Positions 51,557 to 60,295 of a DNA stretch of 64,000 nt are shown one piece after another. A program made the position numbers and the translations under genes. This DNA is from Solirubrobacter deserti (GTDB taxonomy: Bacteria; Actinomycetota; Thermoleophilia; Solirubrobacterales; Solirubrobacteraceae), in assembly GCF_027587175.1 (NCBI RefSeq), contig NZ_JAPCID010000011.1:104392-168391 (forward strand), given 5' to 3'. Below the pieces are notes generated by a model. It had not been told where the DNA came from. It did no database searches and saw only the letters and a program-made list of their open reading frames with translations. Position 1 is the first letter of the stretch. Each line of letters starts with the position of its first letter.

Positions 51557-52187
51557 CGGCTTCGAGCTTTCTTCTGAGGTTGGACACGAACACCTCGATC
51601 GTGTTCGTGATGGAGAACGGGTCGTAGCCCCAGACCTCGTCGAGCAGCTTCTGGCGGCTGATCACGAGGCGCTCGTTGCGCATCAGGTACTCGAGCAGCT
51701 CGAACTCGCGCTGCGTCAGGTCGATCTGGCGGTCCCCCCGCGCCACTTCGTGCGTGTCGGGGTTGAGCGTGAGGTCGCCCACGCGCAACGGGGCCATGCC
51801 GCGCGGAGGCCGGCGCCGCAGCAGGGCCCGCAGGCGGGCCAGCAGCTCCTGGCGCTCGAACGGCTTGACCAGATAGTCGTCGGCGCCGACATCCAGGCCC
51901 TGCACGCGCGATTCCAGCGCGTCACGGGCCGTGAGCATGAGGATCGGCGTCTCGTCGCCGTCGTCGCGCAGCCGCTTGGCGACGTCGATGCCGTCCAGGC
52001 GCGGGAGCCCGAGATCGAGGACGATGATGTCCGGCAGGAAGGCATGGGCCTCGTCCAGGCCGCTCACGCCGTCGGCTGCGAGCTTGACCTCGTAGCCCTC
52101 AAGGCGGAGCGAGCGCTGCAGGACCTGGGCGATCTCCTCGTCGTCCTCGACGACGAGCACGCGCACGGGACGGCTGGCGGCATCCAT
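51498..52187 (-). CDS. OmpR/PhoB-family response regulator
   Basis: 229 residues. Receiver with Glu14/Asp15/Asp16, phospho-Asp58 in [11 protein letters not shown] and Lys108 in YLVKPF. The winged helix DNA-binding domain ([33 protein letters not shown] and [34 protein letters not shown]) is complete. Transcribed before its kinase. The start at 52187 is 106 bp from the divergent ftsK. Confidence 0.95.
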   Translation of the reverse strand: [229 protein letters not shown]

Positions 52188-52293
52188 TACTTAAAGATGG
52201 TACGCGGCGACCGGACGAAACGGCCCGACGTTTTAGCTGCTCGTGAGCATTTGGCAGGGGAGCGCGGGCGCGCGTCGAAGGGGCTCGGGCCAG

Positions 52294-54795
52294 ATGCCTG
52301 CCGCGAAGAAGAAGCCCAAGAAGAAGCCCGCCGCTCGCGCGCGCCAGTCGGCGCCCTCGCGCGGCCTGCCGGTGCTCGAACAGCGCCAGCTCGACCTGAT
52401 CGGCCTGGGGCTCTTCGGCCTCGGCCTGTTCTTCGGATTCCTCGTCTACATGGGATGGGAGGGCGGGCGCGTCGGCTCTGAGGCCGTCGAGGGGCTCAAA
52501 TGGCTGCTCGGCGCCGGGCACTACCTCGTGCCGCTGGCGCTGATCCTCGGCGGCGCGATCGTCGTCCTGCGTCCGGTGCTGCCCGCGGTCAAGCCGTTCC
52601 GCGCGGGCGCGATCTGCCTGTTCCTGTCGGTGACGCTGGCGCTGTCGGCCGGGACGCTCGGCCTCGGGCCCGACGGCGCGCGCCCGGACTGGTGGGACGC
52701 CGAGTGGGTCAAGACGCGCGGCGGCATGGTGGGGGAGACGCTCGACTGGGGTCTAGAGACGCTGTTCGGCGCCGTCGGCGCGCACATCGTCGCGATCTTC
52801 GTGTTCATCGCGGGCGTGCTGCTGCTCACGGGCGCCTCGGTCGCGAGCGTCATCAAGTTCACGACCGATTCGGTGTCCTCGACCACGCGCGAGCTGCGCA
52901 CGGCGGCCGCCAAGGCGCCGCGGCCGCGGCCCCGCCCGCGGGTCCGGGACGATCTGGCGACGCTCGAGCGCTCCACGCGCGTGAAGGTGTCCACGAAGAC
53001 ACCACCGGCGGAGATCGAAGAGCCGCCCGAGTACGACTCGCTGTGGGACACGACCGTGCCCGACGAGCCCGAGGTCGAGGTTCGGCCGCTGTTCGAGGAC
53101 CCGGAGCCCGAGCCCGAGTTGATCGCGCCCGAGCTCGACGAGCCCGAGCCCGAGCCGGAGATCGAGGAGGTGCCCGAGCTCGAGCGCCTCGCCGAGGACC
53201 CGGCCGAGGACGAGCCGGGCGTCACGCGCGGCCCGGCCAAGCCCGTCGAGCCCGAGCAGCTCACGCCGCAGGGCCGCTACCGCAGCGACGTCACCGACTC
53301 ACCCGACTTCGTGTGGGAGCTCCCGGACGCCGGCGAGCTCACGCGCTCGAGCGAGGACGCCTCGCGGCCGGACACCGCCGGGCAGGAGAAGGTCGCGGCG
53401 GCGCTGCTGGAGGCGCTCGCGCACTTCAAGATCGAGGCGAAGGTCATCGGCATGGTGGCCGGCCCGCACATCACGCGCTACGAGCTCCGGCTCGCGCCGG
53501 GCATCAAGGTCGGCAAGGTCGCGCAGCTCAAGGACGACCTGGCGTACGCGCTGGCCGCGTCCGACGTGCGCATCCTCGCGCCGATCCCGGGCAAGCAGGC
53601 CGTGGGCATCGAGGTGCCGAACGCGCGCCGCCGGATCGTGCACCTCGGCGACATCTACCAGCAGCCGCCCGAGGACTGGTCGCCGCTGACGGTGTGGCTC
53701 GGCAAGGACGTCGCGGGCCGCGCGATCGGCGCCGATCTGGCCAAGATGCCGCACCTGCTCGTCGCCGGGACGACCGGCGCCGGCAAGTCCGCGTGCGTGA
53801 ACGCGATGCTGTCGAGCATCCTGCTGCGCGCGACGCCGCACGAGGTGCGGATGGTGCTCGTGGACCCCAAGCAGGTCGAGCTCACGCACTACGACTCGAT
53901 CCCGCACCTGCTGACGCCCGTGATCACCTCGCCGCGCCAGGCCGCGACCGCGCTGCAGAACCTCGTGCGGGAGATGGAGCAGCGCTACGGCGCGATGGCG
54001 CTCGCCCGCACCCGGACGCTGAAGGACCTCAACAAGGTCCGCGCGACGCGCGACCAGCCGCCGCTCCCCTACATCCTGTGCGTGATCGACGAGCTCGCCG
54101 ACCTGATGATGGTCGCGCCCGCCGACGTCGAGGACTCGATCATCCGGATCGCCCAGAAGGCGCGCGCGGTCGGCATCCACCTCGTACTGGCGACGCAGTC
54201 CCCGCGCGTGGACGTCATCACGGGCATGATCAAGGCCAACGTGCCGTCGCGGATCGCGTTCGCGGTGTCCTCGCAGACCGACTCGCGCGTGATCCTCGAC
54301 CAGAACGGCGCCGAGGCGCTGCTCGGCATGGGCGACATGCTCTTCTCGCCCGTCGGCTCCTCCCGGCTGCAGCGCATCCAGGGCGCCTACATCGACGAGC
54401 CGCAGATCGAGGCCATCACGGGCGCCTGGCGCGACCAGGGCGAGCCCGAGCTGCGCGAGGACCTGCTGGAGGAGGTCGAGGAGGAGGGCGCCGCCGAGGC
54501 CGAGAGCGCGCCCGACGAGTTCGACCCGGACGAGGACCCGCTGCTCGAGGACGCGATCCGGCTCGTCGCCGAGATGCAAACCGCCTCCACGTCGATGCTG
54601 CAACGCCGCTTGCGGCTGGGCTACACGCGAGCCGGGAGACTGATCGACATGCTCGAGCGGCGCGGCGTGATCTCCGGATACGAAGGTTCCAAGCCACGTC
54701 AGGTGCTCGTGACCGAAGCAGATGTCCCGCGCATCCTCGAAGCGCTGGCCGCTTCGCCGGCCAAAGTGCCGGACAGCGACGTAGACGGCGACTGA
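52294..54795 (+). CDS. ftsK: DNA translocase FtsK/SpoIIIE
   Basis: 833 residues, chromosome segregation translocase at the division septum. Basic N-terminus, four membrane helices (about 30-190), then an acidic PEPE-type linker, the alpha/beta motor with Walker A GTTGAGKS at 492-499, Walker B-type LCVIDELADLMM and SRIAFAVSSQTDSRVILDQNGAEALLG. The C-terminal gamma winged helix (EAMQTAST-like AEMQTASTSMLQRRLRLGYTRAGRLIDMLERRGVI) binds DNA polarity sites. ATG 52294 fits the basic start; a GTG at 52243 would add 17 unconserved residues. Confidence 0.95.
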   Translation: MPAAKKKPKKKPAARARQSAPSRGLPVLEQRQLDLIGLGLFGLGLFFGFLVYMGWEGGRVGSEAVEGLKWLLGAGHYLVPLALILGGAIVVLRPVLPAVKPFRAGAICLFLSVTLALSAGTLGLGPDGARPDWWDAEWVKTRGGMVGETLDWGLETLFGAVGAHIVAIFVFIAGVLLLTGASVASVIKFTTDSVSSTTRELRTAAAKAPRPRPRPRVRDDLATLERSTRVKVSTKTPPAEIEEPPEYDSLWDTTVPDEPEVEVRPLFEDPEPEPELIAPELDEPEPEPEIEEVPELERLAEDPAEDEPGVTRGPAKPVEPEQLTPQGRYRSDVTDSPDFVWELPDAGELTRSSEDASRPDTAGQEKVAAALLEALAHFKIEAKVIGMVAGPHITRYELRLAPGIKVGKVAQLKDDLAYALAASDVRILAPIPGKQAVGIEVPNARRRIVHLGDIYQQPPEDWSPLTVWLGKDVAGRAIGADLAKMPHLLVAGTTGAGKSACVNAMLSSILLRATPHEVRMVLVDPKQVELTHYDSIPHLLTPVITSPRQAATALQNLVREMEQRYGAMALARTRTLKDLNKVRATRDQPPLPYILCVIDELADLMMVAPADVEDSIIRIAQKARAVGIHLVLATQSPRVDVITGMIKANVPSRIAFAVSSQTDSRVILDQNGAEALLGMGDMLFSPVGSSRLQRIQGAYIDEPQIEAITGAWRDQGEPELREDLLEEVEEEGAAEAESAPDEFDPDEDPLLEDAIRLVAEMQTASTSMLQRRLRLGYTRAGRLIDMLERRGVISGYEGSKPRQVLVTEADVPRILEALAASPAKVPDSDVDGD

Positions 54796-54820
54796 GGCGC
54801 TTGTAGCCTCGTAGAAGCTG

Positions 54821-55603
54821 ATGCCGGAGATCGGTGAGACGCTTCGCGAGACACGGATGCGCCGCCGCATCGACATGACCGAGGTCGAGGCGGCGACGAA
54901 GATCCGTGCCAAGTACCTGCGCGCGCTTGAGAACGAGGAGTGGGACCTGCTGCCAGGTCCCACTTTCGTCAAGACGTTCCTGCGCACGTACGCCGAGTAC
55001 CTGGACCTCGATCCCCGGCTGCTGGTGGAGGAGTACCGCCAGCGTTTCGAGCGGCCGACCACGCAGGACCTCACGCCCTTCCGGCGCGAGCGGCCCGGGC
55101 GCCAGCGCCAGCGGGCGCGGCGGCCGATCGGGCCGTTCGTGGTCGTCGGGCTGGCGATCCTGATCGTGCTCGGCGCGCTCTACATCCTCGGCCAGCAGGG
55201 GCCTGACGAGGAGGAGCCGAACGTCGTCTCCACGCCCACGGCCACGCCGACCGCAACCGCCGCGCCGACCGAGACCGCGTCCGGGAGCAAGCGCAAGAAG
55301 AAGCGGGGGCCGGCGCGCGTGTCACTGAAGCTGACCGCGACCGACCGCGTCTACGTGTGCCTGGTGGACGCCACGGGGAAGGCCGTCGTCAATGGCGAGT
55401 ACATCGAGAAGGGACGCTCCACGCGGACGTTCCGCTCCAAGTTCTTCCGCGTCAACCTCGGCAACAGCTCGGTGCGCATGAGCTACGGCGGCAAGCGCTA
55501 CGGCGCGGCGAACATCGGCCAGCCGATCGGCTACGAGCTGCGGCCGGGCAAGCGGCCGAAGCGCCTGAAGGAGTCGGTGCGGACGGGGCTCTGCGCCACT
55601 TGA
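54821..55603 (+). CDS. RodZ-like helix-turn-helix membrane protein
   Basis: 260 residues with the RodZ layout: an N-terminal HTH_25 domain (MPEIGETLRETRMRRRIDMTEVEAATKIRAKYLRALENEEWDLLP, VKTFLRTYAEYLDLDP), one membrane helix at about 101-122, a Pro/Thr linker and a C-terminal DUF4115-like beta domain (VSLKLTATDRVYVCLVDATGKAVVNGEYIEKG). RodZ connects the MreB cytoskeleton to cell-wall synthesis in rods. No mreB is nearby. It is 25 bp after ftsK and followed directly by cinA. Confidence 0.85.
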   Translation: MPEIGETLRETRMRRRIDMTEVEAATKIRAKYLRALENEEWDLLPGPTFVKTFLRTYAEYLDLDPRLLVEEYRQRFERPTTQDLTPFRRERPGRQRQRARRPIGPFVVVGLAILIVLGALYILGQQGPDEEEPNVVSTPTATPTATAAPTETASGSKRKKKRGPARVSLKLTATDRVYVCLVDATGKAVVNGEYIEKGRSTRTFRSKFFRVNLGNSSVRMSYGGKRYGAANIGQPIGYELRPGKRPKRLKESVRTGLCAT

Positions 55604-56847
55604 GCGTGCGCGCGGGCATCGTCGTCACCGGCACCGAGGTCCTCTCGGGGCTGATCCGGGACGCGAACGGGCCGTGGCTCTCTGAGGCGCTGCGCAGCTT
55701 CGGCGTGTCGGTCGAGCAGATCGTCGTCGTGGGGGACCGGCCGGACGATGTCCGGCGCGCCCTGGACTTCTTCGCGGACTTCGACCTGGTGTTGACCACC
55801 GGCGGGCTCGGGCCGACCGCGGACGACCTCACGGCCGAGGTGGTGGCCGGTTGGCACGGAACGTCGATGGTCTTGGACGAGGCCCTGGAGGAGCGGATCT
55901 GGGGGATCGTCAACGGCCTGCGCAAGCGGATCGGGGGCGAGGAGGCGCCGATGCGGGCGGGTGCGCGCAAGCAGGCGCACGTGCCGGTCGGAGCGGTCGT
56001 CCTCGAACCCAAGGGCACCGCTCCCGGCTTCCTCGTGGGGTCGTCGCCGCTGGTCGCGGTGTTGCCGGGGCCGCCGCGCGAGCTGCAGAGCATGTGGGCC
56101 GACGCGGTGAAGGTCGAGCCGCTGGCTTCGTTGCTGGCGTCCGCGGGCGCGCTGGAGCGTCGGATCCTGCGCTTCTTCCCGCTGAGCGAGCCGCAGATCG
56201 CGGCGACGTTGCGCGAGCTGGACGAGGGGTCGCTGCCGTTCGAGGTCACGACGTGCCTGCGGCGTGGCGAGCTCGAGGTCGCGACGGTGTACCGGCCCTC
56301 GGAGGCGGCGGCGTACGAGTCCTTCGAAGCGCAGTTGCGTGCCCGGCACGGTGAGGTGCTGTTCTCCGACGACGGCGCGACGATCGACGAGGTCGTTCAG
56401 CGCGGGCTGGACGGGCTGACGATCGCCGTCGCCGAGTCCTGCACGGGCGGGCTGATGGCGGGCCGGCTCACGGACCTGGCCGGCTCTTCCGCCCATGTCC
56501 TCGGTGGTTTCGTCGTGTACTCGAACGAGGCCAAGACGAAGTTCGCGGACGTGGACCCGACGTTGATCGAGGCCCACGGCGCGGTTTCGCCCGAAGTCGC
56601 GCAGGCACTGGCGTTCGGCGCGCGCTCGCGCTTCGGTGCGGATCTCGGCATCGGGATCACGGGGATCGCCGGACCGGGTGGTGGGACGCCCGAGAAGCCG
56701 GTCGGCACCGTGTGCCTGTGCGTCGAGGCGCCGTGGGGGCGCGACGATCGCGTGGTCCGGTTGCCGGGATCGCGTGCCGACGTGCGCGACCGGACGACCA
56801 CGGTGGCGCTCCACATGCTGCGTGGGCTGCTGGCGCAGCGGCGCTGA
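55600..56847 (+). CDS. cinA: CinA-family protein (NMN amidohydrolase / MoCF-like)
   Basis: 415 residues. The N-terminal MoCF-type domain (AGIVVTGTEVLSGLIRDANGPWLSEALRSFG, TTGGLGPTADDLTAEVVAG) is complete. The C-terminal CinA/PncC domain (IAVAESCTGGLMAGRLTDLAGSSAHVLGGFVVYSNEAKTKF, GITGIAGPGGGTPEKPVGTVCL) would deamidate NMN. Such two-domain CinA is involved in NAD recycling and DNA-damage-linked expression with recA in some bacteria. TTG 55600 overlaps the previous stop (TTGA); GTG 55606 is the alternative. Its 3' end borders the dispersed repeat. Confidence 0.93.
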   Translation: MSVRAGIVVTGTEVLSGLIRDANGPWLSEALRSFGVSVEQIVVVGDRPDDVRRALDFFADFDLVLTTGGLGPTADDLTAEVVAGWHGTSMVLDEALEERIWGIVNGLRKRIGGEEAPMRAGARKQAHVPVGAVVLEPKGTAPGFLVGSSPLVAVLPGPPRELQSMWADAVKVEPLASLLASAGALERRILRFFPLSEPQIAATLRELDEGSLPFEVTTCLRRGELEVATVYRPSEAAAYESFEAQLRARHGEVLFSDDGATIDEVVQRGLDGLTIAVAESCTGGLMAGRLTDLAGSSAHVLGGFVVYSNEAKTKFADVDPTLIEAHGAVSPEVAQALAFGARSRFGADLGIGITGIAGPGGGTPEKPVGTVCLCVEAPWGRDDRVVRLPGSRADVRDRTTTVALHMLRGLLAQRR

Positions 56848-56856
56848 ACGGCTCAC

Positions 56857-56923
56857 CGAGGGGGAAGGAGCTGGCGTTTCGCTCGTGCGGCGGGCGAAGC
56901 GGCGCCTCGCGGGCTCCGCGCGG
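56857..56923 (+). repeat. Dispersed intergenic repeat, short copy C
   Basis: 67 bp from CGAGGGGGAAGGAGCTGGCG to CCGCGCGG, matching the first 65 or so bases of copies A and B. It lies 9 bp after cinA and is in inverted orientation to copy B (57103-57169), with 179 bp between the two arms. Confidence 0.75.
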
Positions 56924-56950
56924 TGTTCGCCTCCAGGAGGCGGGGTGGGC

Positions 56951-56981
56951 GACGAAACTCTCGCCCAGCGATAGTTTCGTC
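56951..56981. other. Nested hairpin next to repeat copy B
   Basis: Outer stem GACGAAACT/AGTTTCGTC (9 bp), one mismatch, inner stem TCGC/GCGA and loop CCA. Its stem sequence is unrelated to that next to copy A, but the architecture and the position beyond the AAACGAACACGC end of the repeat are the same. A further palindrome, CGCCTCC-A-GGAGGCG, is at 56928-56942. Confidence 0.75.
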
Positions 56982-56998
56982 GACTACCCAGAGCGAGG

Positions 56999-57169
56999 GC
57001 GTGTTCGTTTCCCCGAGATCCGCAGCAGGCGGACCGAAGCACGGCGCTCCACGTAGTCTCCGGAGCCCGTACCTTGACGGTACGCAGCACGCCGCGACTC
57101 CCTTGCCGCGCGGAGCCCGAGAGGCGCTGAGCCGGCCGTGCGAGCGAAACGCCAGCTTCTTCCCCCTCG
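56999..57169 (-). repeat. Dispersed intergenic repeat, copy B
   Basis: 171 bp on the minus strand, matching copy A (21039-21210) along its whole length with about four-fifths identity by eye. The CGAGGGGG end abuts the thpR start codon exactly. It includes a 6-bp stem, CGTACC/GGTACG around 57067-57083, partly kept in copy A. Together with C and the hairpins it fills the 322-bp gap 56848-57169, which has no gene. Confidence 0.8.
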
Positions 57170-57715
57170 ATGCCCGCCGTGCTGCGCCTCTTTGTCGCCC
57201 TCGACCTCCCGAACGAGCTCCGCGCCACCCTCGCGGCGCTCCGGATAGACGAGTCCACGTGGCGCCCGATCCCCGAAGAGGCGCTCCACATCACCCTCGC
57301 CTTCCTCGGCGCCCGGCCGCCCACCGACGTCGACCTGATCCGCCCAATCATCGAAGCCGAGCGCGCGGCGCCCGAACTCGTCATCGGCAACGTCCTCCTG
57401 CTCCCACCGCGCCGCGCCCGCGTCCTCACGGTCGAGCTGGAAGATCCCACGAACGCGCTCCGCGAACTGCAAGCGCGGGTCTCGCACGGGCTCGAGCAGG
57501 CCGGCGTCCACACCCCCGAGAAGCGCCCCTTCCGCGCCCACGTCACGGTCGCCCGCATGCGCCCGCGCGTCACGCCGCCCCGTGAAGTCCCACTCGACCT
57601 CGAGCCCACCCGCTTCCACGGCCGCTCGCTCACCCTCTACCGCTCGCAGCTCCATCCCAGCGGGGCGAGCTACCACGCGCTGATCTCCCAACCTCTCGGC
57701 TACATTCAGCCGTGA
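57170..57715 (+). CDS. thpR: RNA 2',3'-cyclic phosphodiesterase
   Basis: 181 residues of the 2H phosphoesterase family. Two HxTx motifs are seen: HITLAFLG (His40, Thr42) and HVTVARMR (His124, Thr126). The N-terminus LRLFVALDLPNELRATL is typical of the ThpR/LigT group, which opens 2',3'-cyclic phosphate ends in RNA. The ATG is immediately after repeat copy B, so its ribosome-binding region lies inside the repeat (CGAGGGGGAAGA in reverse complement) and no Shine-Dalgarno is obvious on the plus strand. Confidence 0.9.
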   Translation: MPAVLRLFVALDLPNELRATLAALRIDESTWRPIPEEALHITLAFLGARPPTDVDLIRPIIEAERAAPELVIGNVLLLPPRRARVLTVELEDPTNALRELQARVSHGLEQAGVHTPEKRPFRAHVTVARMRPRVTPPREVPLDLEPTRFHGRSLTLYRSQLHPSGASYHALISQPLGYIQP

Positions 57716-59559
57716 TGCGGAGGCTCATCTTCGGGGCGCTGCTCGCCCTCGCGGCGCTCACGGCCCTCCCGACCACGGCGCACGCGGCGCTGCAGTGGCG
57801 CTCGTGCGTGGACTTCAACGGCGTCCAGTGTGCGACGCTCGACGTCCCGCTCGACCGCGCGAACACCATGCCGGGCACGGTTCCCCTGCGGATCGCCCGC
57901 GCGGGCCGGCGGTCCGGGCCGACGCTGATGTACCTGTCCGGCGGCCCGGGCGGCGCCGGGGTGAGCGAGATGATCGGCGTGCTCGCGGCCGTACCGTTCC
58001 TGCTCGATCGCTTCCGCGTCATCGGCTTCGACCAGCGCGGCACCGGTCGCTCGGGCCTGCTGCGCTGCCCGCGGCTCGAGAAGGACCCGTACCTGCGGGA
58101 CACGGGGGCGGCCGAGGAATGCGCGGCCCGGATCGGCCCCGCGCGGCGCTTCTACACGACGCCCGACTCCGTCCAGGACATGGAAGCGATCCGTCAGCAG
58201 CTCGGCAGCGCGAAGCTGACGCTGTTCGGCATCTCCTACGGAACCGAGCTGGCCGTCGCCTACGCGCGCGCCTTCCCGCAGCACGTCGAGCGGCTGATCC
58301 TGGACTCGGTGGTCGACTACGACGACCGCGACCCGTTCGCCACCGTCAACTTCCGGGCGATGGGCCCGTCGCTGAAGTCGCTGTGCCCGGGTGGCTGCCG
58401 CGGCATCTCCGCCGACCCCGGCGCCGACCTGGCCAAGCTCGTGGCCCAGCTGCGTGTGACGCCCCTGCAGGCATTCGCCTACGACCGGCTCGGCCGCTCC
58501 ACGCGCGTGCGCATCACGCCCACGGCGCTGTTCGACCTGATGCTGCTCACGGACTACCTGCCGGCGCTGCGCGCGGCGGTCCCCGCCGGCGTGCAGGCCG
58601 CGCTCAAGGGCGACGGCGCGCTGCTCGCGCGCCTGATCCGGGAAGCGCGGCGGCTCGAGGGCTTCGGCTCGCCGCGGGACTTCTCGGTCGCCCGCTACTC
58701 GACCGTGTGCGAGACGACGCCGCTGCCGTGGGACCCGGGCACGCCGATCGAGGCCCGCGCCGCGATCACGCAGCAACGGCTCGCGGCCGTCGCACCGAAC
58801 GCGTTCGCACCGTTCGACGCCGCGGTGGTGCTCGAGGACGAGATCGACCTGTGCCTGCGCTGGCCGGACGTGCCGCGCCCGGTCGTCGACGTCCCGGCGC
58901 CGCCGTACCCGACCGTGCCGACGCTCATCCTGCAGGGCAACGAGGATCTGCGCACGCCGCCGGAGTGGTCGCAGAACGTCGCTTCGCGGATCCCGGGCGC
59001 GCACCGGATCGTCATCCGCGGCGTCGGCCACTCCACGGTCAGCGACCCGCGCGACTGCGCGGCCTCCGCGATCCTGCGCTTCGTCACCCGGCGCACGCCG
59101 CCGCGGACGTGCAAGCGCGTCCCGACCGGCGTCCCGGCGGTCCTGTCGGCGCCCGCGTCGTTCGAGTCGCTGCGCGGCCTTCCGGGCTACTCGCGCAAGA
59201 CGGGCCGCACGCTGCGCGCCGTGCTCGCGACGATCGACGACCTCGACCTCGTGCTCTCGCCCGCCACGCTCGCGAGCGCCGGCGGCGGGCTGCGCGGTGG
59301 GTCCTGGTCGGTCGCCGGGCGCCGGCTGCGGCTGAGCGACTACCAGGCCGTGACCGGCGTGACGGTCGGCGGCGGAGGAGACCTCACGCGCTCGCTCACG
59401 CTGCGGATCGCCGGCACGAAGGCCGCCAAGGGGACGCTCGTGCTCAACGCGCGCGGGCTCACCGGCCGGCTGGGCGGACGGCCGGTCCGACTGCGGCTCG
59501 ACGCGGCCCGTGCCAGCCTCGTGCACGAAACCGTGCAGCTGCAGAAGTTGGCGCGCTGA
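57715..59559 (+). CDS. Secreted alpha/beta hydrolase (tripeptidyl-peptidase type) with extra C-terminal domain
   Basis: 614 residues. Signal peptide MRRLIFGALLALAALTALPT ending AHA. The hydrolase core has LMYLSGGPGGAGVSEM, VIGFDQRGTGRSG, nucleophile Ser174 in FGISYGTELAVAYAR, acid near 410 (LQGNEDLRTPPEW) and His439 in GVGHSTVSDPRD. This matches the actinobacterial TAP/SlpD-type prolyl peptidases with a TAP-like C-terminal element. About 130 extra C-terminal residues (from about 480) look beta-rich with no known family. ATG 57715 follows thpR immediately (TGATG). An extracellular exopeptidase is likely. Confidence 0.85.
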   Translation: MRRLIFGALLALAALTALPTTAHAALQWRSCVDFNGVQCATLDVPLDRANTMPGTVPLRIARAGRRSGPTLMYLSGGPGGAGVSEMIGVLAAVPFLLDRFRVIGFDQRGTGRSGLLRCPRLEKDPYLRDTGAAEECAARIGPARRFYTTPDSVQDMEAIRQQLGSAKLTLFGISYGTELAVAYARAFPQHVERLILDSVVDYDDRDPFATVNFRAMGPSLKSLCPGGCRGISADPGADLAKLVAQLRVTPLQAFAYDRLGRSTRVRITPTALFDLMLLTDYLPALRAAVPAGVQAALKGDGALLARLIREARRLEGFGSPRDFSVARYSTVCETTPLPWDPGTPIEARAAITQQRLAAVAPNAFAPFDAAVVLEDEIDLCLRWPDVPRPVVDVPAPPYPTVPTLILQGNEDLRTPPEWSQNVASRIPGAHRIVIRGVGHSTVSDPRDCAASAILRFVTRRTPPRTCKRVPTGVPAVLSAPASFESLRGLPGYSRKTGRTLRAVLATIDDLDLVLSPATLASAGGGLRGGSWSVAGRRLRLSDYQAVTGVTVGGGGDLTRSLTLRIAGTKAAKGTLVLNARGLTGRLGGRPVRLRLDAARASLVHETVQLQKLAR

Positions 59560-59605
59560 CAGACCGAGAACTGGTCGGCATCGCGACGCTACGGTCCCTG
59601 CCTCC

Positions 59606-60295
59606 GTGGGCGAACTGGAGCGTGTAAGCGGTCTCCCGTTGGCGAGCTTCCGCGACGAGCACGTCGACGAGCAGGTGGCACGCGCGTGCCGCCGTCTCGA
59701 CGTGCCCGACGTGCTGTCTCTGGCGCGCGTACTGCGCTCCGACGAGGCCGCGCGCCGCCGGTTCCGGCGCTCGATCGCGATCTCGCACGCAGCGATGTTC
59801 CGCGACCCCGAGCAGTTCGCGCTGCTAGAGGAGGAGCTGTTGCCGCGGCTGCTGGCGGGGACCGCGCGGATCAGCGCGTGGTCGGCGGGCTGTTCGGACG
59901 GCTCCGAGCTCTACTCGCTCGGGGTGGTGCTCGAGCGCCTGGGCGCGCTCAACCGCTCCTTGCTGCTCGGCAGCGATCTGCTCGAGGAAAACCTCGCATT
60001 GGCGCAAGTCGGGGCCTTCGACGGCGTTTCGGACGCTGTGCGCGCACGTGCGCGGTTCGAGCGACGGGACCTGACGGCGGACGGCCCGCCGCCCGGTCGC
60101 TGGCGCCTGGTCCTCTGCCGCAACGTCGCGATCTACATGGGTCCGGCCGCCCGCGAACGGCTCTACGGCACGCTGGTCGCCGCCCTGGCGCGCCGCGGCG
60201 TGCTGCTGCTCGGCCGCAGCGAGCGCCTGATCGACCCGGCGCGGTACGGGCTGTGCGCGATCGCGCCGCACGCGTACGAGCGGGTGGGCGGATGA
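59606..60295 (+). CDS. CheR-like methyltransferase
   Basis: 229 residues from GTG 59606. The CheR core is present: IAISHAAMFRDPEQFALLEEELLPRLL, the SAM-binding loop AWSAGCSDGSELYSLGVVLERL and CRNVAIYMGPAARERLYGTLVAALARRG. The N-terminal helical subdomain is shorter than in classic CheR. Its stop overlaps a large sensor kinase gene (ATGA), so its target may be that kinase rather than a chemoreceptor; this is inference. An upstream in-frame extension overlaps the previous gene and lacks homology. Confidence 0.82.
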   Translation: MGELERVSGLPLASFRDEHVDEQVARACRRLDVPDVLSLARVLRSDEAARRRFRRSIAISHAAMFRDPEQFALLEEELLPRLLAGTARISAWSAGCSDGSELYSLGVVLERLGALNRSLLLGSDLLEENLALAQVGAFDGVSDAVRARARFERRDLTADGPPPGRWRLVLCRNVAIYMGPAARERLYGTLVAALARRGVLLLGRSERLIDPARYGLCAIAPHAYERVGG

